DNA of 64,000 nucleotides from Albula goreensis (taxonomy: Eukaryota > Chordata > Actinopteri > Albuliformes > Albulidae), in contig CM040755.1 of the NCBI GenBank assembly GCA_022829145.1, positions 20,409,563-20,473,562 of the forward strand, given 5' to 3'. Shown piece after piece: positions 26,419 through 39,089 of this stretch. The position numbers were made by a program, and so were the translations under genes. The notes beneath the pieces are model-generated. The model did not search any database. It had not been told where the DNA came from and was given only the letters and a program-made list of their open reading frames with translations. Every line of letters begins with the position of its first letter. Within the stretch, counting starts at the first letter, position 1.

Positions 26419-28941
26419 CTGTGAAAAGAAAATGAGTGGTTAACATTTTGCATTCAGAGACTTATCAGACAACCTTACACAAAGGGTCTGGGATAATTTA
26501 CTGAAGTAATTCAGGCTACGTACCTTTCTCAAGAATACAATGGCAGTGCACCAACTGAGAACAAAACCTGCACAAAATTTATAATACCTGTTCTCTAACC
26601 ATTATACTAACCTGCCACTTCTTTAATTAAGATAAACATTATAAGTAAATGAAAGAAAGAGGGTGAAACATTACTTAAAGTTCATTTTCATTCTCAGACT
26701 TTACAGAATCAAAATGAAACTCAGTATATTTTGAGTACTTTATAATCCATTTAATAAAAACAGATTGATTTATTGGATATGGATATTAATATCCAGAGGG
26801 TAGGATGTTTGTCAAATCTCAGCGGAAACATTATCTATGTCCAGTTTCAAGTGCACCATATTTTTGAGAAAGAAAAAACATTGATGAGGCCAGCTGTCGT
26901 CTTGGGTTGCTGTTATGATAGGCCTGTCTTGTGTGGAGGCATGCAATCAAAGGCCACACATGTTACACTGTGCCAGTGCTGCTATGCTGAGGAACATGCC
27001 TGAAATGGCTGAGAACACACTCACTGAGCCCAAGGATACCACGCCCTCTGTCAAACACACTCACTGAGCCCAAGGACACCACGCCCTCTGTCAAACACAC
27101 TCACTGAGCCCAAGGACGCCCTCTGTCAAAAACACCACGCCCTCTGTCAAACACACTCACTGAGCCCAAGGATACCACGCCCTCTGTCAAACACACTCAA
27201 ACACACTCACTGAGCCCCAAGGATGAGCCCCACGCCCTCTGTCAAACACACTCACTGAGCCCAAGGACACCACGCCCTCTGTCAAACACACTCAGGAGCC
27301 ACCACGCCCTCTGTCAAACACACTCACTGAGCCCAAGGACACCACGCCCTCTGTCAAACATCATCATTCAGCCTTCATCAACAGCTGCTCTGGAGCTTAG
27401 GGTGTTAGCATCATCCCCAAAAACTAAACTACATCTAAATGATGTTATAAACAATGATCATTCATAAACACAAACATGATACATCATTCATAAATGATTC
27501 AAAGGAAATGCTGGATGCCTAAATACTTTTAAAAAATAAAAACTTGGACACACTACTAATGTGTACCCACGAATGACTTACTAAGAAAATAGCTACATCT
27601 TTTAAATTCTTAAAAAATGGAAAAACACAGATCATATCAAGTATGGATATAAAGATTTCATTTTGTTCAGTTGAGATTTAGTGGGAGCTCTCAGTGATTC
27701 AGTTTGTTTGTACAGTATAAGAATGAGGTACTGAAAAGCATAATGTATGCAGATTCTGCAGACTGTGACACTGAGTTCAGCTTTGACCTTTTGCTACATC
27801 TCTGCTTTCACTGGTATTTGAGGTAAGGGTCACAACTTACCACACAATGAGCTAATCTGCAAATCATATTAATCATCAGAGTATTTTGAAAACATGCCCA
27901 TCATATATCCCTGGTAAAAAAAAAAAAACTGCAAGTGAATGGGATTAAGCAAAATATGTCTGATTAGAACAATCTATATTTTTATTCACTTGTGCCCACA
28001 CAGCATGGCAAGAAGTATGGCTTTCAGAAACAATTGCTGTTAATTAAAGATGGTCTTATAAACAAATATTGTTCCCTGATTACCTCTCACCAAGCTCCTA
28101 CATTCTTTGACCAGTCAGTTTCGGTTTATCTAAATAAATATGGTCTTTTAATATTGATGTTCAACTGAAATCTGTTTTCTCTGAAATAGTTAAATACATC
28201 ATTCTAGAGGTAATGACACCTGTTGAACCACTATTAGGTCTGCATTATTAAGCAAACTATTTTATGGATGAAATAAGCTGCTATGTATGTACTTTTCTGT
28301 ATTTGTAAAAATGGGTAATTGCAATATATTTAACCAACAAATTTAAACATATGCATTTATATTCTATTTTCATACTCATATTTCATTGTGATACATCTTT
28401 TGGCACACAATAAGTAACAAAAAATTTCACTTTTGTATCTGTGTTCAATGGTTCATATTAGAATTTACAATGATGTTTACCTTTCTGGAACTGTGAAAGT
28501 GAATGAAACTGAGTCTGCAAAACTGCTTCCAGGTTACAGCACATAATTAATTTATATTAATTTTTCCAACATCAATCATTACAAACTACAAAAAAGAGTA
28601 AAGAAACACACACAGATACACAAGTACTCACCACTCCACAAAACTCCAAAAATATTACATCTACATTACAAAGTCATTTTACCAATTTACATAATTCAAT
28701 AACACTTCTTTATACCCACATAAAACACAGATGTATATGATGGTGCAAAAAGAACACCAGCACTAATACTTTTTAACAGATGTATGTGCACCAGTGTCTT
28801 TGGTGTTTTCACTGCTACAGAAATTTCATAGAGTGGAAAGGTGCTAAGTAATCTCAGTGATGCTACTTTACACCAACGCTGGACACAGTAGGAGACAGAC
28901 AGTAGTTTGTGCAGCCCAGAAAAACACAGAAAAGGTCTCAC
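26419..28941 (-). other. First intron of tnni2 copy C
   Basis: About 2.5 kb between the start exon and the noncoding exon 1; contains the 40-bp minisatellite at about 27013-27360. Nothing else gene-like seen. Confidence 0.6.
27013..27360. repeat. About 40-bp minisatellite in intron 1 of tnni2 copy C
   Basis: Repeats of a unit combining ACACACTCACTGAGCCCAAG and GACACCACGCCCTCTGTCAA. There are roughly eight full or partial units; several are shortened or rearranged internally, as expected from replication slippage and unequal exchange. No unique spacers of constant length, so it is not a CRISPR-like array. Confidence 0.93.
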
Positions 28942-29147
28942 CTACGACAGACGACCGTGGCGAACAGGACAACCTTTGAGACTGGCACAGGGGATTCTCA
29001 TGTCAAAAGGGTTTTAATGGCATTCAGTGATGGCTCAGCAGAATTCAGCGGCTCTGTTTAAGGAATTGTGCTCCTCCTCAGACTGGCAGGGTCAGTATGC
29101 TACTGAAACGCTATCCTTCTTCCTCTGACTCCTCCATTATAAATAAC
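28942..29147 (-). promoter_or_regulatory. Promoter and noncoding exon 1 of tnni2 copy C
   Basis: Exon 1 ends GTCGTCTGTCGTAG before a GTGAGACC donor. The TATA position is weak (CATTAAAACC on the minus strand near 29011-29020). A MEF2-consensus TTATTTATAA lies at 29137-29146. Confidence 0.6.
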
Positions 29148-29184
29148 TTTCCTTTCAGCTCTGTTATTCTTGTTTTATTGCCTA

Positions 29185-29228
29185 TTTATTTAGCAGATGC
29201 CCTTCAGCAGGGTGGCTTACAGAATACA
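29185..29228. repeat. Relic of a teleost short interspersed repeat
   Basis: TTATTTAGCAGATGCCCTTC and the following GGTGGCTTACA resemble a short motif widely dispersed in fish genomes (consensus near TTTAGCAGACGCTCTTATCC plus GCGACTTACA, from memory of the family). A better-preserved copy is at 46907-46963. Weaker traces sit at the same relative place upstream of copies X (33624-33640) and D (39330-39366). Confidence 0.55.
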
Positions 29229-29239
29229 ATGACCTCTTA

Positions 29240-30465
29240 ATTAAGCAGGCCCCATTACAGCAGCTCTTCACAACACTGAGTTGCTAAATAAAAAAGATAC
29301 TGACACTCCCTGCACACAATATAGAAATATTTCATATTTTCTTTTTACTTAAACGTTCATGGCATCTATTCTACATCTATTCATCATTTAGTGATTAATC
29401 TGCAACAATTAAAACCCAAAATGCAATTAAGCATTAGTTCCATCTGCTGGCTTAGATTTGGGTATTACAGTGTAATATCCAAATCTTTAAAGCCCTTGAA
29501 GACACATAATTGAGCAAAAATGACTAATGAAAACTCTTCTGACAAAAAAGCCTTAAATCCTCTGTGACAGAGGAATAATAATATTATAGATGCTCTGCTG
29601 TTTTGTTGTCATTAGACTGAACTAAATTCTGTAACTGAATGGACATTATTTATTTTTGCCATATTTGTCCATTCTGCTAACTCAGACATTAATACCCATA
29701 GGAAAAGAGAGGGAGAGCAAGTGTTAGGTTCAGGGATTTTCCCCTAACAGCAAGGGATTCTCCTGACAGCTCAGCGAAGTGGCTCGACCACAAATGCTGC
29801 TCAAACAAATGTCTTGTTTATCCAGCTGGTATCTACTCACTATGTATTTAACTCTTCTCAATCTGTTTCTGTGGATAAAGTAACAGAACACTATTTCTGT
29901 TCAGAAAGCTGAACGGCACACTCAATTAATTTGAGTGAGTCAGCACACATACCAGATTTTGGGGTGTATCTTCACTACGGAAAAGGGACTTAGCAGGATG
30001 AGACGTTCAACAACCCCAAAATTACAACATGATAGTTAGTACGCAACCCTTGTTTTTGTCAAGCATTTAAATCACAAATGCATAATGCCCTTGTGATGAA
30101 TATTCTTGATTTATGTTAATTTATCCATAATAAATAACTAATAACTAGGTTAGGCCTACAGCTTTCTTAAATAATAGCATTTGCTCTGTTTTTTAGCAGT
30201 AGTTCTGTGTCTGACAAATATTTCCAGTACTAGCATCTGATAAATAATTTAAAAAATCCAAATCTTAGTTAAGAACCAATTTTTTGCTGTTGGGATTTAT
30301 AATGATAAAATAACATATAATTATTCAAGGCATAACACACAGCATGTGTTCACAGACTGGTCATATTAACTGATCATTACCAATCCCCACCTACACAGCA
30401 TAAGCAATCCTGCATGAAAGATTGAAGGCTCCATGTATTTTCCTGGAAGGTTACTGTCCACCCAC
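29240..30465. other. Spacer between copy C promoter and dead copy X
   Basis: No exon-like sequence recognised on either strand. Confidence 0.5.
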
Positions 30466-30624
30466 CTCCTTGGTGACATCACTCCCTTTTTCGGGTGGCT
30501 CTCAGATCCATGTTGATCTTGTGCTTCAAACCAGGCAGAGCCCAGCAGACTTCTATAGTTTTGTCACTGCTGGCTTCTTGAATTTGCCCCTCAGGTCTCT
30601 CATTATTACATTTATGTCCTTAAC
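30466..30624 (-). pseudogene. Decayed tnni2 exon (dead copy X)
   Basis: On the minus strand a CAG acceptor precedes GTTAAGGACATAAATG and the frame reads RDLRGKFKKPAV before hitting an in-frame TAG. Further on, recognisable pieces SKHKVN-like (KHKINMDLRA) follow, and it ends AAGGAG with a GTGGGT donor, exactly like the intact 177-base exons. It is 159 bases long: the segment for the switch region (VRMSADAML in intact copies) is missing. No last exon, exon 3, exon 4 or ATG exon was found around it. This is the body of a fifth tnni2 copy that has lost function. Confidence 0.85.
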
Positions 30625-33376
30625 CTGGGCAGGGGGAGAAATGAATACCTTAGTATCACTACAATAATTATAGGTGATTGAGTATGTAAAGTTACAGTAT
30701 TTCCACAGTAATGATAGCAACTGAGTATGTACACTTAACATATGTGTCTGTAATGTAAATGTAGACCTGTTTCATTATTCTGGGAATAGTTTTAATATTA
30801 AAAGCTGCCTTATTCCAATTCTTTACATTCAGATGAGGCCTGGGGTTTGAGGATTATCTTTTCACATGGGGTGCAGGAGTTCATAATTAAAGGGGATTTC
30901 TGAGATATGGCTATGTACATCCTATGTTTGATAGATTCTCTCCTGCATTAGCTCCAGGACATTATTGATGAATAGATGATTATGTATACATTACAGCTAA
31001 ATACAACAGGCAAACTCGTAACATGAACCAAAATAAAAAAAAATTAATTGTTTCCATTTTTCACAGGTTCAACGAAACCTCGTTGAAATGATGGTGAAAT
31101 TATGTTTCCCACCATGTCCAAAATGCTACATTCCATTCACATCAATAATGTATATCAATATGTTAAAATTATTTTTGAGTGCACATATCTATTTTTTATT
31201 AAAGGTCACAAACATGTGTTGGATAAAATATAAATCCTCTAAAACTGGTTTTCATATAGACTGTAAATTAGTGATGTGCTGTTCCTTTAAGTAACAAGCC
31301 CTTAACCCGTTGGGCAGGGATAAAACAAACAACAAACAGATATACAAGGAACAAGGAAACAAGAAAAAGGGATGTCTGCATAAAGTTAAAAGATGGAGCA
31401 GTTCCAACTTTAGTAGAGGCGCTGTACAAATAGGCTCCAACTTCTCAACGTTACACTGCTTTATTAGTCAGAAATATTATTCTCTGGAATGCCATATGCC
31501 TGTAATCTCAGAAGACTGGCCTTTCTGTACTAAAACTTTAGTAACCCCCATTTTAGACCCATTTGAACCCCCATTTTAGTAACCCCCATTTTAGACACAG
31601 TGGGAAAATTATCAGCATTTTAATGTATTTCAAAAGGATCATGTGTTTTAAAATAAAAAAGAAACTGCACTAGGCAGACTTTAATTCAAAGTCATTTGGC
31701 CACTGAAATTTTATAATAATTATGACAATTATTCAGAAAAAACAGAACGAACACTACATTTTTTATAATAGTTAATTAGTTTCAAACAAAATGGGTCTCA
31801 ATTTAGGCCGTGTGTGTGTGTTTGTGTGTGTGTGTGTGCGCGCGCGCGCGTGTGTGTGTGTGTGTGGCGGAGGGGGTGGTGTACTGGCTATCTTGAGTCC
31901 TGCTGTTATGGAAGAAGTCCGTCAGAAGATCACTGAAACCTTACTCTGCAAATGGCAGCCCCTGCCTTGCCTTCTAGAACATACTTCAAATGACCAAAAC
32001 ATTACCACACATCTCAAAAGTAACTAGGAGCTTAGTACAAAACTTCTATATGGACACACATACACTTCATCAAAACTATCTTTATTTTTTAACTAAAACG
32101 TCAATATCAACATTAGCATGGTTCGAGCCACAAGTCTGCCAAATACACAACCCTCTTACGTTAAAAGCAAACATCTAAAAATCTTAGATTAGTTTCACTC
32201 GTAGGCAATTATTTAAGTAACTAAAGTAAATCAAGTAGTCCTTCAATTGGAAGTTATTTCTTAAATGTAGCTTAATGCTGTAGTCATTTGTGCCCTCTCG
32301 TTATTACTTGCGAGACCTATATTTTCAATATTTGCAATGTACCCCTCCTTTTTTTTCCTATTTTCAGACTTAACTGTCTGTTTAGTCTTTCTGTTTTACT
32401 GATATAGATATTTATTTATTATGTTCAGCAAATTGTTACATATGTGTAAGTAAATACATTTAACAATAGGAAGGGTGTGGTGTGTACATAAGCTGTTTGA
32501 ATATTTTCATTTATAGGTAATATTTATGTCCAAAGTTTAGTGTTGACAGGAAGGGAATCTTCTGGGGGATCACTTTCAGATTTATTACCACTTAAGGTGC
32601 TCTATTTCAACATCGAACATAAACAGTCTGTATATCAAGCACTTTTGACTGCTGCCTCCACTGTATATCACATTGACTTTGGCCACAGTATGTCACTCTT
32701 CAGCAAGGAAAACCTGACTGCTTTAGGAGTCTGATTTACTAAAGAATTTACCACATGCAAAATTGTTTTGCTGATGCAAGAAGACAAAGGGAGCAAGTGA
32801 TTTTGTTTGAGGTAGTTCACTTGATCCAATCACAAAACATGTCACTGAACTTGCACATGCAAAATTGTAACATGTGCTAAACACTTTGATAAAACTAGCC
32901 CTAACACTCCATTGCACCCTGCCTCAAATATTTTTCTCTGTAACAAGTACTTAATATTGCACAATTAACTGAGGTGGTACAATAGATGATTCAGTTCATG
33001 TGTTTTTGTATTTTTCAGGCAGGGGGCTACTCTGTTTTATATATATAGAATATATTTGAAAATCAATAAATAGTTATTTTTATTCTTCAGTATTACCACA
33101 GATCTTTATGAACGCATCATCACAGTATTTCATAACACAAAATACAGGACATTACACCATAATTCCATAACAACACAAAACAAAGCATTACTATCAGCCT
33201 TTTTTATTGCAATCATATTTCTATTTGGCTATTGAGACAGCTAAGCCCGTTTCATACAGCAATGTTTATATCATAAAAGCACACAGCTCAGATGATTGTG
33301 AGCCATTAGCACTGGGTAAAGAAAGCAAGCAGCTCAAAGGAGAGAGAAAAGACTGAAGAAGCAGGTTGTTTCTCAC
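30625..33376. other. Body of dead tnni2 copy X, other exons lost
   Basis: Between the decayed exon and the orphan promoter I searched by eye for the 37-, 129- and 90-base exons and for the ATG exon and found none. It holds a short direct repeat of AACCCCCATTTTAG (about 31538-31597) and the GT/CG repeat at 31809-31866. Confidence 0.5.
31809..31866. repeat. GT repeat with a CG core
   Basis: Alternating purine-pyrimidine tract: GT, then GCGCGCGCGC, then GT again. Such tracts can adopt Z-form DNA. Confidence 0.9.
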
Positions 33377-33610
33377 CTGGGAGAAGAGGTTGGGAGGCCC
33401 ATAGACTGTAAGATGATGGATGGAGGAGGGATAGGAAATTGCAGGCAGGTGCTGAGCTGAAGAGGTAGAGAACAACTTCTTATAGCAAAGTAAATCCTGC
33501 CTGTCTCCATATGGAAATTATTTACTCTTCAGACCAATGAGCTAACACGTACATGAAATCCAGCACTAGTAGTACCCTCCCTCCCACTCTCCACTCCCTT
33601 ATAAATAACC
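33377..33610 (-). promoter_or_regulatory. Orphan tnni2 promoter and exon 1 (dead copy X)
   Basis: Has every promoter landmark of the intact copies: an exon-1 end CTCTTCTCCCAG with a GTGAGA donor, a TATAAG box at 33478-33484 (minus strand), an inverted CCAAT (CCAATGAGCTAACAC, near 33534) like copy A, and a MEF2-consensus TTATTTATAA at 33599-33608. No start exon follows downstream before the decayed exon at 30466. It may still fire and give a noncoding or read-through transcript into copy C exons (speculative). Confidence 0.65.
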
Positions 33611-34242
33611 TATGCCTGTTTAATATTTATTTAGCAGATGTAGACATGCAATTTGATAACTCTGTTGGATGAGACATACTCTTCATCGCAGCCAATGATC
33701 AAGGAAATAGTCATTAATGATTTGCTTTGTACATTACCATTTATCTATTTGTGATATTTTATTCTGGTAATTAAAAGGCACTTACCCATATGGGATGAAA
33801 AAAGAGACTATTTGACAACTTAGCTCGGTCTTTAGCTGGGAATTTCTTTCCTCAAATATTGAGGCAGTCTTTTCTACTGAAAAAGCATATGGGGTAGTTC
33901 ATATTTTAGAAACTGGTGCAAATTTTAGAAACCACAATAATTCCTGCGGATAAGCAACTATTTTAACTTACACTAGATACAACAAACCTAGATGCAGTTG
34001 TATTGGTTTCCACGCCTGTTTTCAGAGTAAGATCAGTCTAGATTTTTGTGTGTTATTTTAGCTGATACTGGGTGAGCTCTGGCTTAATGCTTGTAGGTTT
34101 GAACATTAATAACTAACACTATGACTAGGCAGTTAGTTTCCAGACCATTGCAATTCGTAGTTCCTTGAGTGGATGAACTTTGAGATCCAGCACCTTTGAT
34201 ACAAAAAAAAAAGTTTAGAAACAAAGAGTTTCCTTCAAAATA

Positions 34243-34248
34243 TTTATT
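34243..34248 (-). terminator. Candidate polyadenylation signal of tnni2 copy D
   Basis: AATAAA on the minus strand, about 260 bases after the copy D stop codon. Confidence 0.5.
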
Positions 34249-34507
34249 CACAAGATAGTTTAAAGCTTAAAATACATTATTTTAGACAACTACGTTTTAA
34301 AAATGTCCTTATTACAAAAGCCCTACATTTTTTCACTGTAAATCTCTGTAATAGCAAAAGTTACTAATGGCACAGCTCATAATCCACTATACCATTTGCA
34401 AACAACAGAAAATAATCATTAAGACAGAGTGATAGCTGAAATGGAGAGCAGTGCATAATGAGCTCCTATTGGGGAAAACAATCAGTAACCAGGGCATGAC
34501 TACCCCT

Positions 34508-36528
34508 TTAAGCCTCTGCCTCAAACATCTTCTTTCTGCCATCCATGCCAGCCTTGTCCTCAATGTTCTTACGCCAGTCACCAACATCACGCAATTCCTT
34601 ATCCTGTGAGGCAGAGAAAGATGAGGAGTAGATAGATGACAATGGAACATTATGACTAGCTATTGATAAATACACAATCTCATAAGTGACAAAGATATAT
34701 GATGGAATATGTGCAGAAAAATATCTGCATATGAATGCTATTGTTGCTCTGTGCTGTTGCATTGTGCTTTAAGGTTGGGCTCTAGGTTATAATTCTGCTC
34801 TCTTCAGAAATGTACCCACCTCCTCTTTGACCTCCTTCTTCACTTGTTTCAGGTTGGCTCTCAGATCCAGGTTGACCTTGTGTTTGGAGCCCAGCAGAGC
34901 TTGCAGCATGGCATCTGCAGACATACGTACTTTCCTCAGAGCTGGCTTCTTGAACTTGCCTTTCAGGTCCTGCACCTTAATCTTCAGATCCTCAATCTGG
35001 ACAAGAGTAGAGGAAAGCCACAAGAGACCATTAATGCCCTGTAGAGAAACCACAGAACGCACTCTGTGCAGGAGACACAAGTGGAGGGTGATGGATGGGA
35101 AAGACTACCTCATTGTCACACTTTTTCACTTTGGTTTCCAAGTCGTATCTCTGCTCATCCACTGTATCAATCTTCTGGTGGAGCTGTCTGAGAAATTCCT
35201 AAACAGACATGACCAGGAAAAAATGTCAACCACATTTCAATAAAACACAATTACTAACACATTGCCTACTGCATCAGCTTTAATTTGGTGTCTCAAAATG
35301 GGTACACAGTACATTAGATGGAAGCCTGTCACATTTAATGGGAAATGTGTTGTTGTAGACTTTGTGGTTTTAGTTATTGGTATTATTGAGGGTCTGACCT
35401 GCAATTCCTGCATAGATCGTGGCAGGGACAGAGGGGGGCAGTTCTCTGCCATGTAACGGACCCTTTCCTCCTCTCTCTCTTTTGCCTCTGCTTCCAGTAA
35501 GCCTTTTGCAATCGAGAGCATCACACTCTGGAGCACAGAGACAGGACATATGTTATTAAGAGGCTGAAAAGGTGCAAATGTATAATTAAGTTGGAATTTT
35601 ACCAGCTTCAGTTGATGATATTTGTTGCAATATCTGTTATATTTGTTGCAGCTTGGTCAGCTCCTGGATTAGTTTATTTACATTTTAAAATGTAATAATT
35701 ATATATTACTTTAGTTACAGGAAAATAATCATTTTCATTACCTTCAGGTGATGCTTCCGACTTGATGACATCTTTTTACTAATGGATTATAGAATGAAAA
35801 ACAGTGTATGAAGTTATTACAGCTTAGAGGCAGCAGTAATGGAGTTACTAAAGCTGGAAGTGGCAAGAGTACATTTGAAAATTGCTGAAAATCAACAGTC
35901 TGGCTGTATCTTGACTATTTTATCTAATCACAGAGTACAGTAGCACCAACAATAAAAATATTTTATTTACAGATATACTGCAAAGGTGATCAGAATTGCT
36001 CAGAAGACCACTTGAAAAATTATGATCTTGAAAAATTAGATTCCAAGAACCACTAATTTGGTTGTTGGTTACTGACTAAGGTTTATAGTCACAAAAATAG
36101 AATATTCTAAAAAAAAAGTCAGGTCATGGTAATGCAGATTTTAATACAGTATTTGAATGATTAAAACTGGTGTATTTTGACATAACTTTTATTAACTTTT
36201 TTTCCATAACAGTTACAAACATTTCAGAGTTCTGAACAACCAGGCACTTGTATCTTGGAATATTCATTGTACATTGTTGAATCACAACAAAGTCATAATC
36301 CATTGAGATGACCCATACACATGGCTTCTGACCATCTGAATTCATGGGGCAGAGTGGCAGATCCAGATCCTGGGTCTTTTCTGTCTCCTCTCATACAGCT
36401 GTGTCCTCCTGACCTGTACTGCCTACCTATTCCAACTCATCCTCACAACTGAAGATGACATGTTTATTGTATAATGACAATTAATTCAATCAGACCATCA
36501 ATGTAGGACACTATACTTACTCAGACAT
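34508..36528 (-). CDS. tnni2: Troponin I, fast skeletal type (tandem copy D)
   Basis: Same role as the other copies; the most upstream gene of the array in transcription order. Coding exons are 36521-36528 (ATG at 36526-36528), 35742-35778, 35399-35527, 35109-35198, 34820-34996 and 34508-34603, giving 178 aa. N-terminus [15 protein letters not shown]. The exon borders differ in detail: TAG acceptors before exons at 35778 and 35198. The last exon is 96 bases, not 90, and encodes [13 protein letters not shown], keeping the Leu-Arg-Asp linker seen in amniote TNNI2, which copies A-C have shortened. The 90-base exon is also distinct ([18 protein letters not shown]). The 177-base exon is near-identical to copy C. 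The 3' UTR is shared with copy B. The 5' UTR part of the start exon reaches about 36553. Confidence 0.95.
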
Positions 36529-36553
36529 CTTGGCTGTTTATATTTTGCCCACC

Positions 36554-39089
36554 CTGTGAAGAGAGATAAAATGTTTTTAAATCCTTTAATGTTTTACTCC
36601 CAGAATGGTCATTCAATGAGCCACATTAGAATACTGTGAACCTTATTTCAGTAACTTAGTTGGGAAATATTCATTTGGATGATCAATGCTTTTACTTGTG
36701 CTCAAGTTAGTATAAATGTTGTAAATACAGTACACATATTTGTGAGATGAAACATTCAGTCACAAGTCTGAGTGATTAGGCTGCAGAGTAGTGTCTCCAG
36801 ATTTGGGTAGGCTGTAGGGAGCATACTATCCTATATCGTTGGTGATAGCAGGCATGTGCCCTGCTGATAATGGAAACCTGAAACCTAAACTAATGGTGTA
36901 ATCTTGTCTTTCAGAACCCCCTGATGGATATTAAAGTGGAATACATCACATTTCAACACATATTCTGTTAACATAATTCTGTGGATCTTGGGCTAATCTC
37001 CATGAATTATAACAAAATAATTACCAAGCTACTATCATAAAGATTCCTTCCTAGTCAGATGAGAGCATTTAAATTAGTCTTGTTTAAAATTCACTTGCAT
37101 ATGTAAAACATACGACTGGTTTACATCAACAGAGTTTTTTGTTATTCAAGATACAAGTTCTTTAAATAGTACAAGTGCTATGATTGATTTAATCTTTGAC
37201 TAATCAGAAAAAACTCCATGTGAAAATATGGGTGAATGGTGATTTATGGCATCTATCGAGATCATCTTTGTGAAAACATGATAAATCTGGAATCGTAATC
37301 AGTCTATTTATATTTTGAAATGAAAACCTTAGAAAACTATTTTGCTTTATAAGGCTGGAGGAACCCCAGTGTGAGGAACACCCTGTTGTGACACTATGCC
37401 TAATATGCTGCCCTTGGCTCATGTGGTCCAGACAAGCTGGCACTGGCACAGTCACGGTTAGAGCTAGAGCCATACGATTCACCAATTCATCAGGTGAATC
37501 ATTTTATAGTTCAAAGCTATAAAATAGACTGCACTGTTCTCCTTAGTCTTAAACCTTGTCACCTGTTCTATGACCTGTCATTGGACAAAATAACAGTGAA
37601 GATGCATTTATTATTCATATAAATCAAATTAAATTATAATATTGGTTAGGGTGAACATCTTGTAAAAACTTTGTTCTCCAAAAGCATACTGTTACAATAT
37701 ATGAAAATATTATTCTTAAAAATATGGAAAATGGCAATGAGTACTTCTACATCATCATCTCTAACTACAGATGTGAAGAGTACGCAAGCTAGTGAAAAAT
37801 GTAACAAATAACTGCAACAAGTAAGATCAGCAAACATAACTTAAAATTGTGTTTCTGTGGAACTTAGCAGCGTGAAAGTTAAAATTTCCACTTAGCGTCA
37901 TCCATTTGCCTTGGTAGCACAAAGTAGACAGAGCAGAGAGAAAATGGCCATTGACATCATGGACACCCATTTGAAAGCATGTAATTACATCCATCTCTGC
38001 ATAAGCCTTTTATAGAAGTGTGAAACAGTCTTTGAGCATTTAAGCATCTGATTGTCAACTGTCATGGATCCCTCTGCATCTCAGAATTTCAATACTCTTA
38101 ATTTTAGTGGCACACATTACTTGCTTTGACACTGTGCACAGATTTGAACTCAGCTTTGTTGTTACTTGTCCATATTTAGCCTCTATTGCAAACATACCTC
38201 CACAACACCTTGACATTTGTGCAATCTGTAAGGAATCACAGAGATTTCATTTCCAATCAGATTTATATGTGAAAAGGTGAAATTAATAATGACTGAAGAT
38301 AGTATGGTGATACTGAATGCAGAGTGCTTTCAAATCAACAGTTAATATATAATTACACTTCTATTGCACTGATAACTGATATTGCCACTGTGATAATCTG
38401 GTTTAATCCTCTGCAAACCCTTCTCTTACCTAAGCAAAAATCCTGTGCACAATTTTCTACTTTGAGCAGTTGTGAAATTCTCTTCAAGATATTTATGTCC
38501 AGCTATGGGGAGGGGGGCATTTGGCATCTTTGCGGTAAAGCATTATTTACAACCAAATGTTTCTGAGGACACCAAGATAAACACGGCAGTATCACTTTCA
38601 GAGTCTGTGGCAGCAGGTCCCATCATCAGATGTGGCTCAAGAAGCACAAATGCCCTGGACAGAAAAAAACTACCAGGACAGGAACATCATGATATCAGCC
38701 TTGTTCTTTTTATTGAAAGAATAGTCATGGAATTAAAAAATGCTAAGAATCATTTTTGGGTTTTGATTCAAGGATAAAACAATTCAGCATGTCAACCAAG
38801 CAAATAGGGTATTGTAAATTTTTCTAAGTCAGATAATTTATTAAAATGTTATGTTTGGCCACGTCACATCAAAAAGATCATTTATAACTTCCAATTTAAC
38901 TGTAAAAATTCCTCTGGAAATCAGTTAAAGATATATTGTTACAGCATTATTATTGCTACTTTGTGCCACAAAAAACAATCAAATCTCTACATAACTGTTT
39001 GGCATTTAATCATCATAAGCATTATACCCAGAGGTGGAAATGAAGTCAATAAAGCATTATAGTTGAGGTAGAAAAGTAATGATTCTCAC
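36554..39089 (-). other. First intron of tnni2 copy D
   Basis: About 2.5 kb between start exon and noncoding exon 1. No other exon-like content seen; AT-rich unique sequence. Confidence 0.6.

Noticed and set aside
27013..27360. CRISPR-like array
   Set aside because: Adjacent tandem units without unique spacers, in a vertebrate intron.
31791..32027. Cys-Val-rich open frame
   Set aside because: Its first half is a GT/CG repeat and the remainder has no family resemblance.
32119..32135. tRNA B-box-like GGTTCGAGCC
   Set aside because: No A-box or cloverleaf could be built around it.
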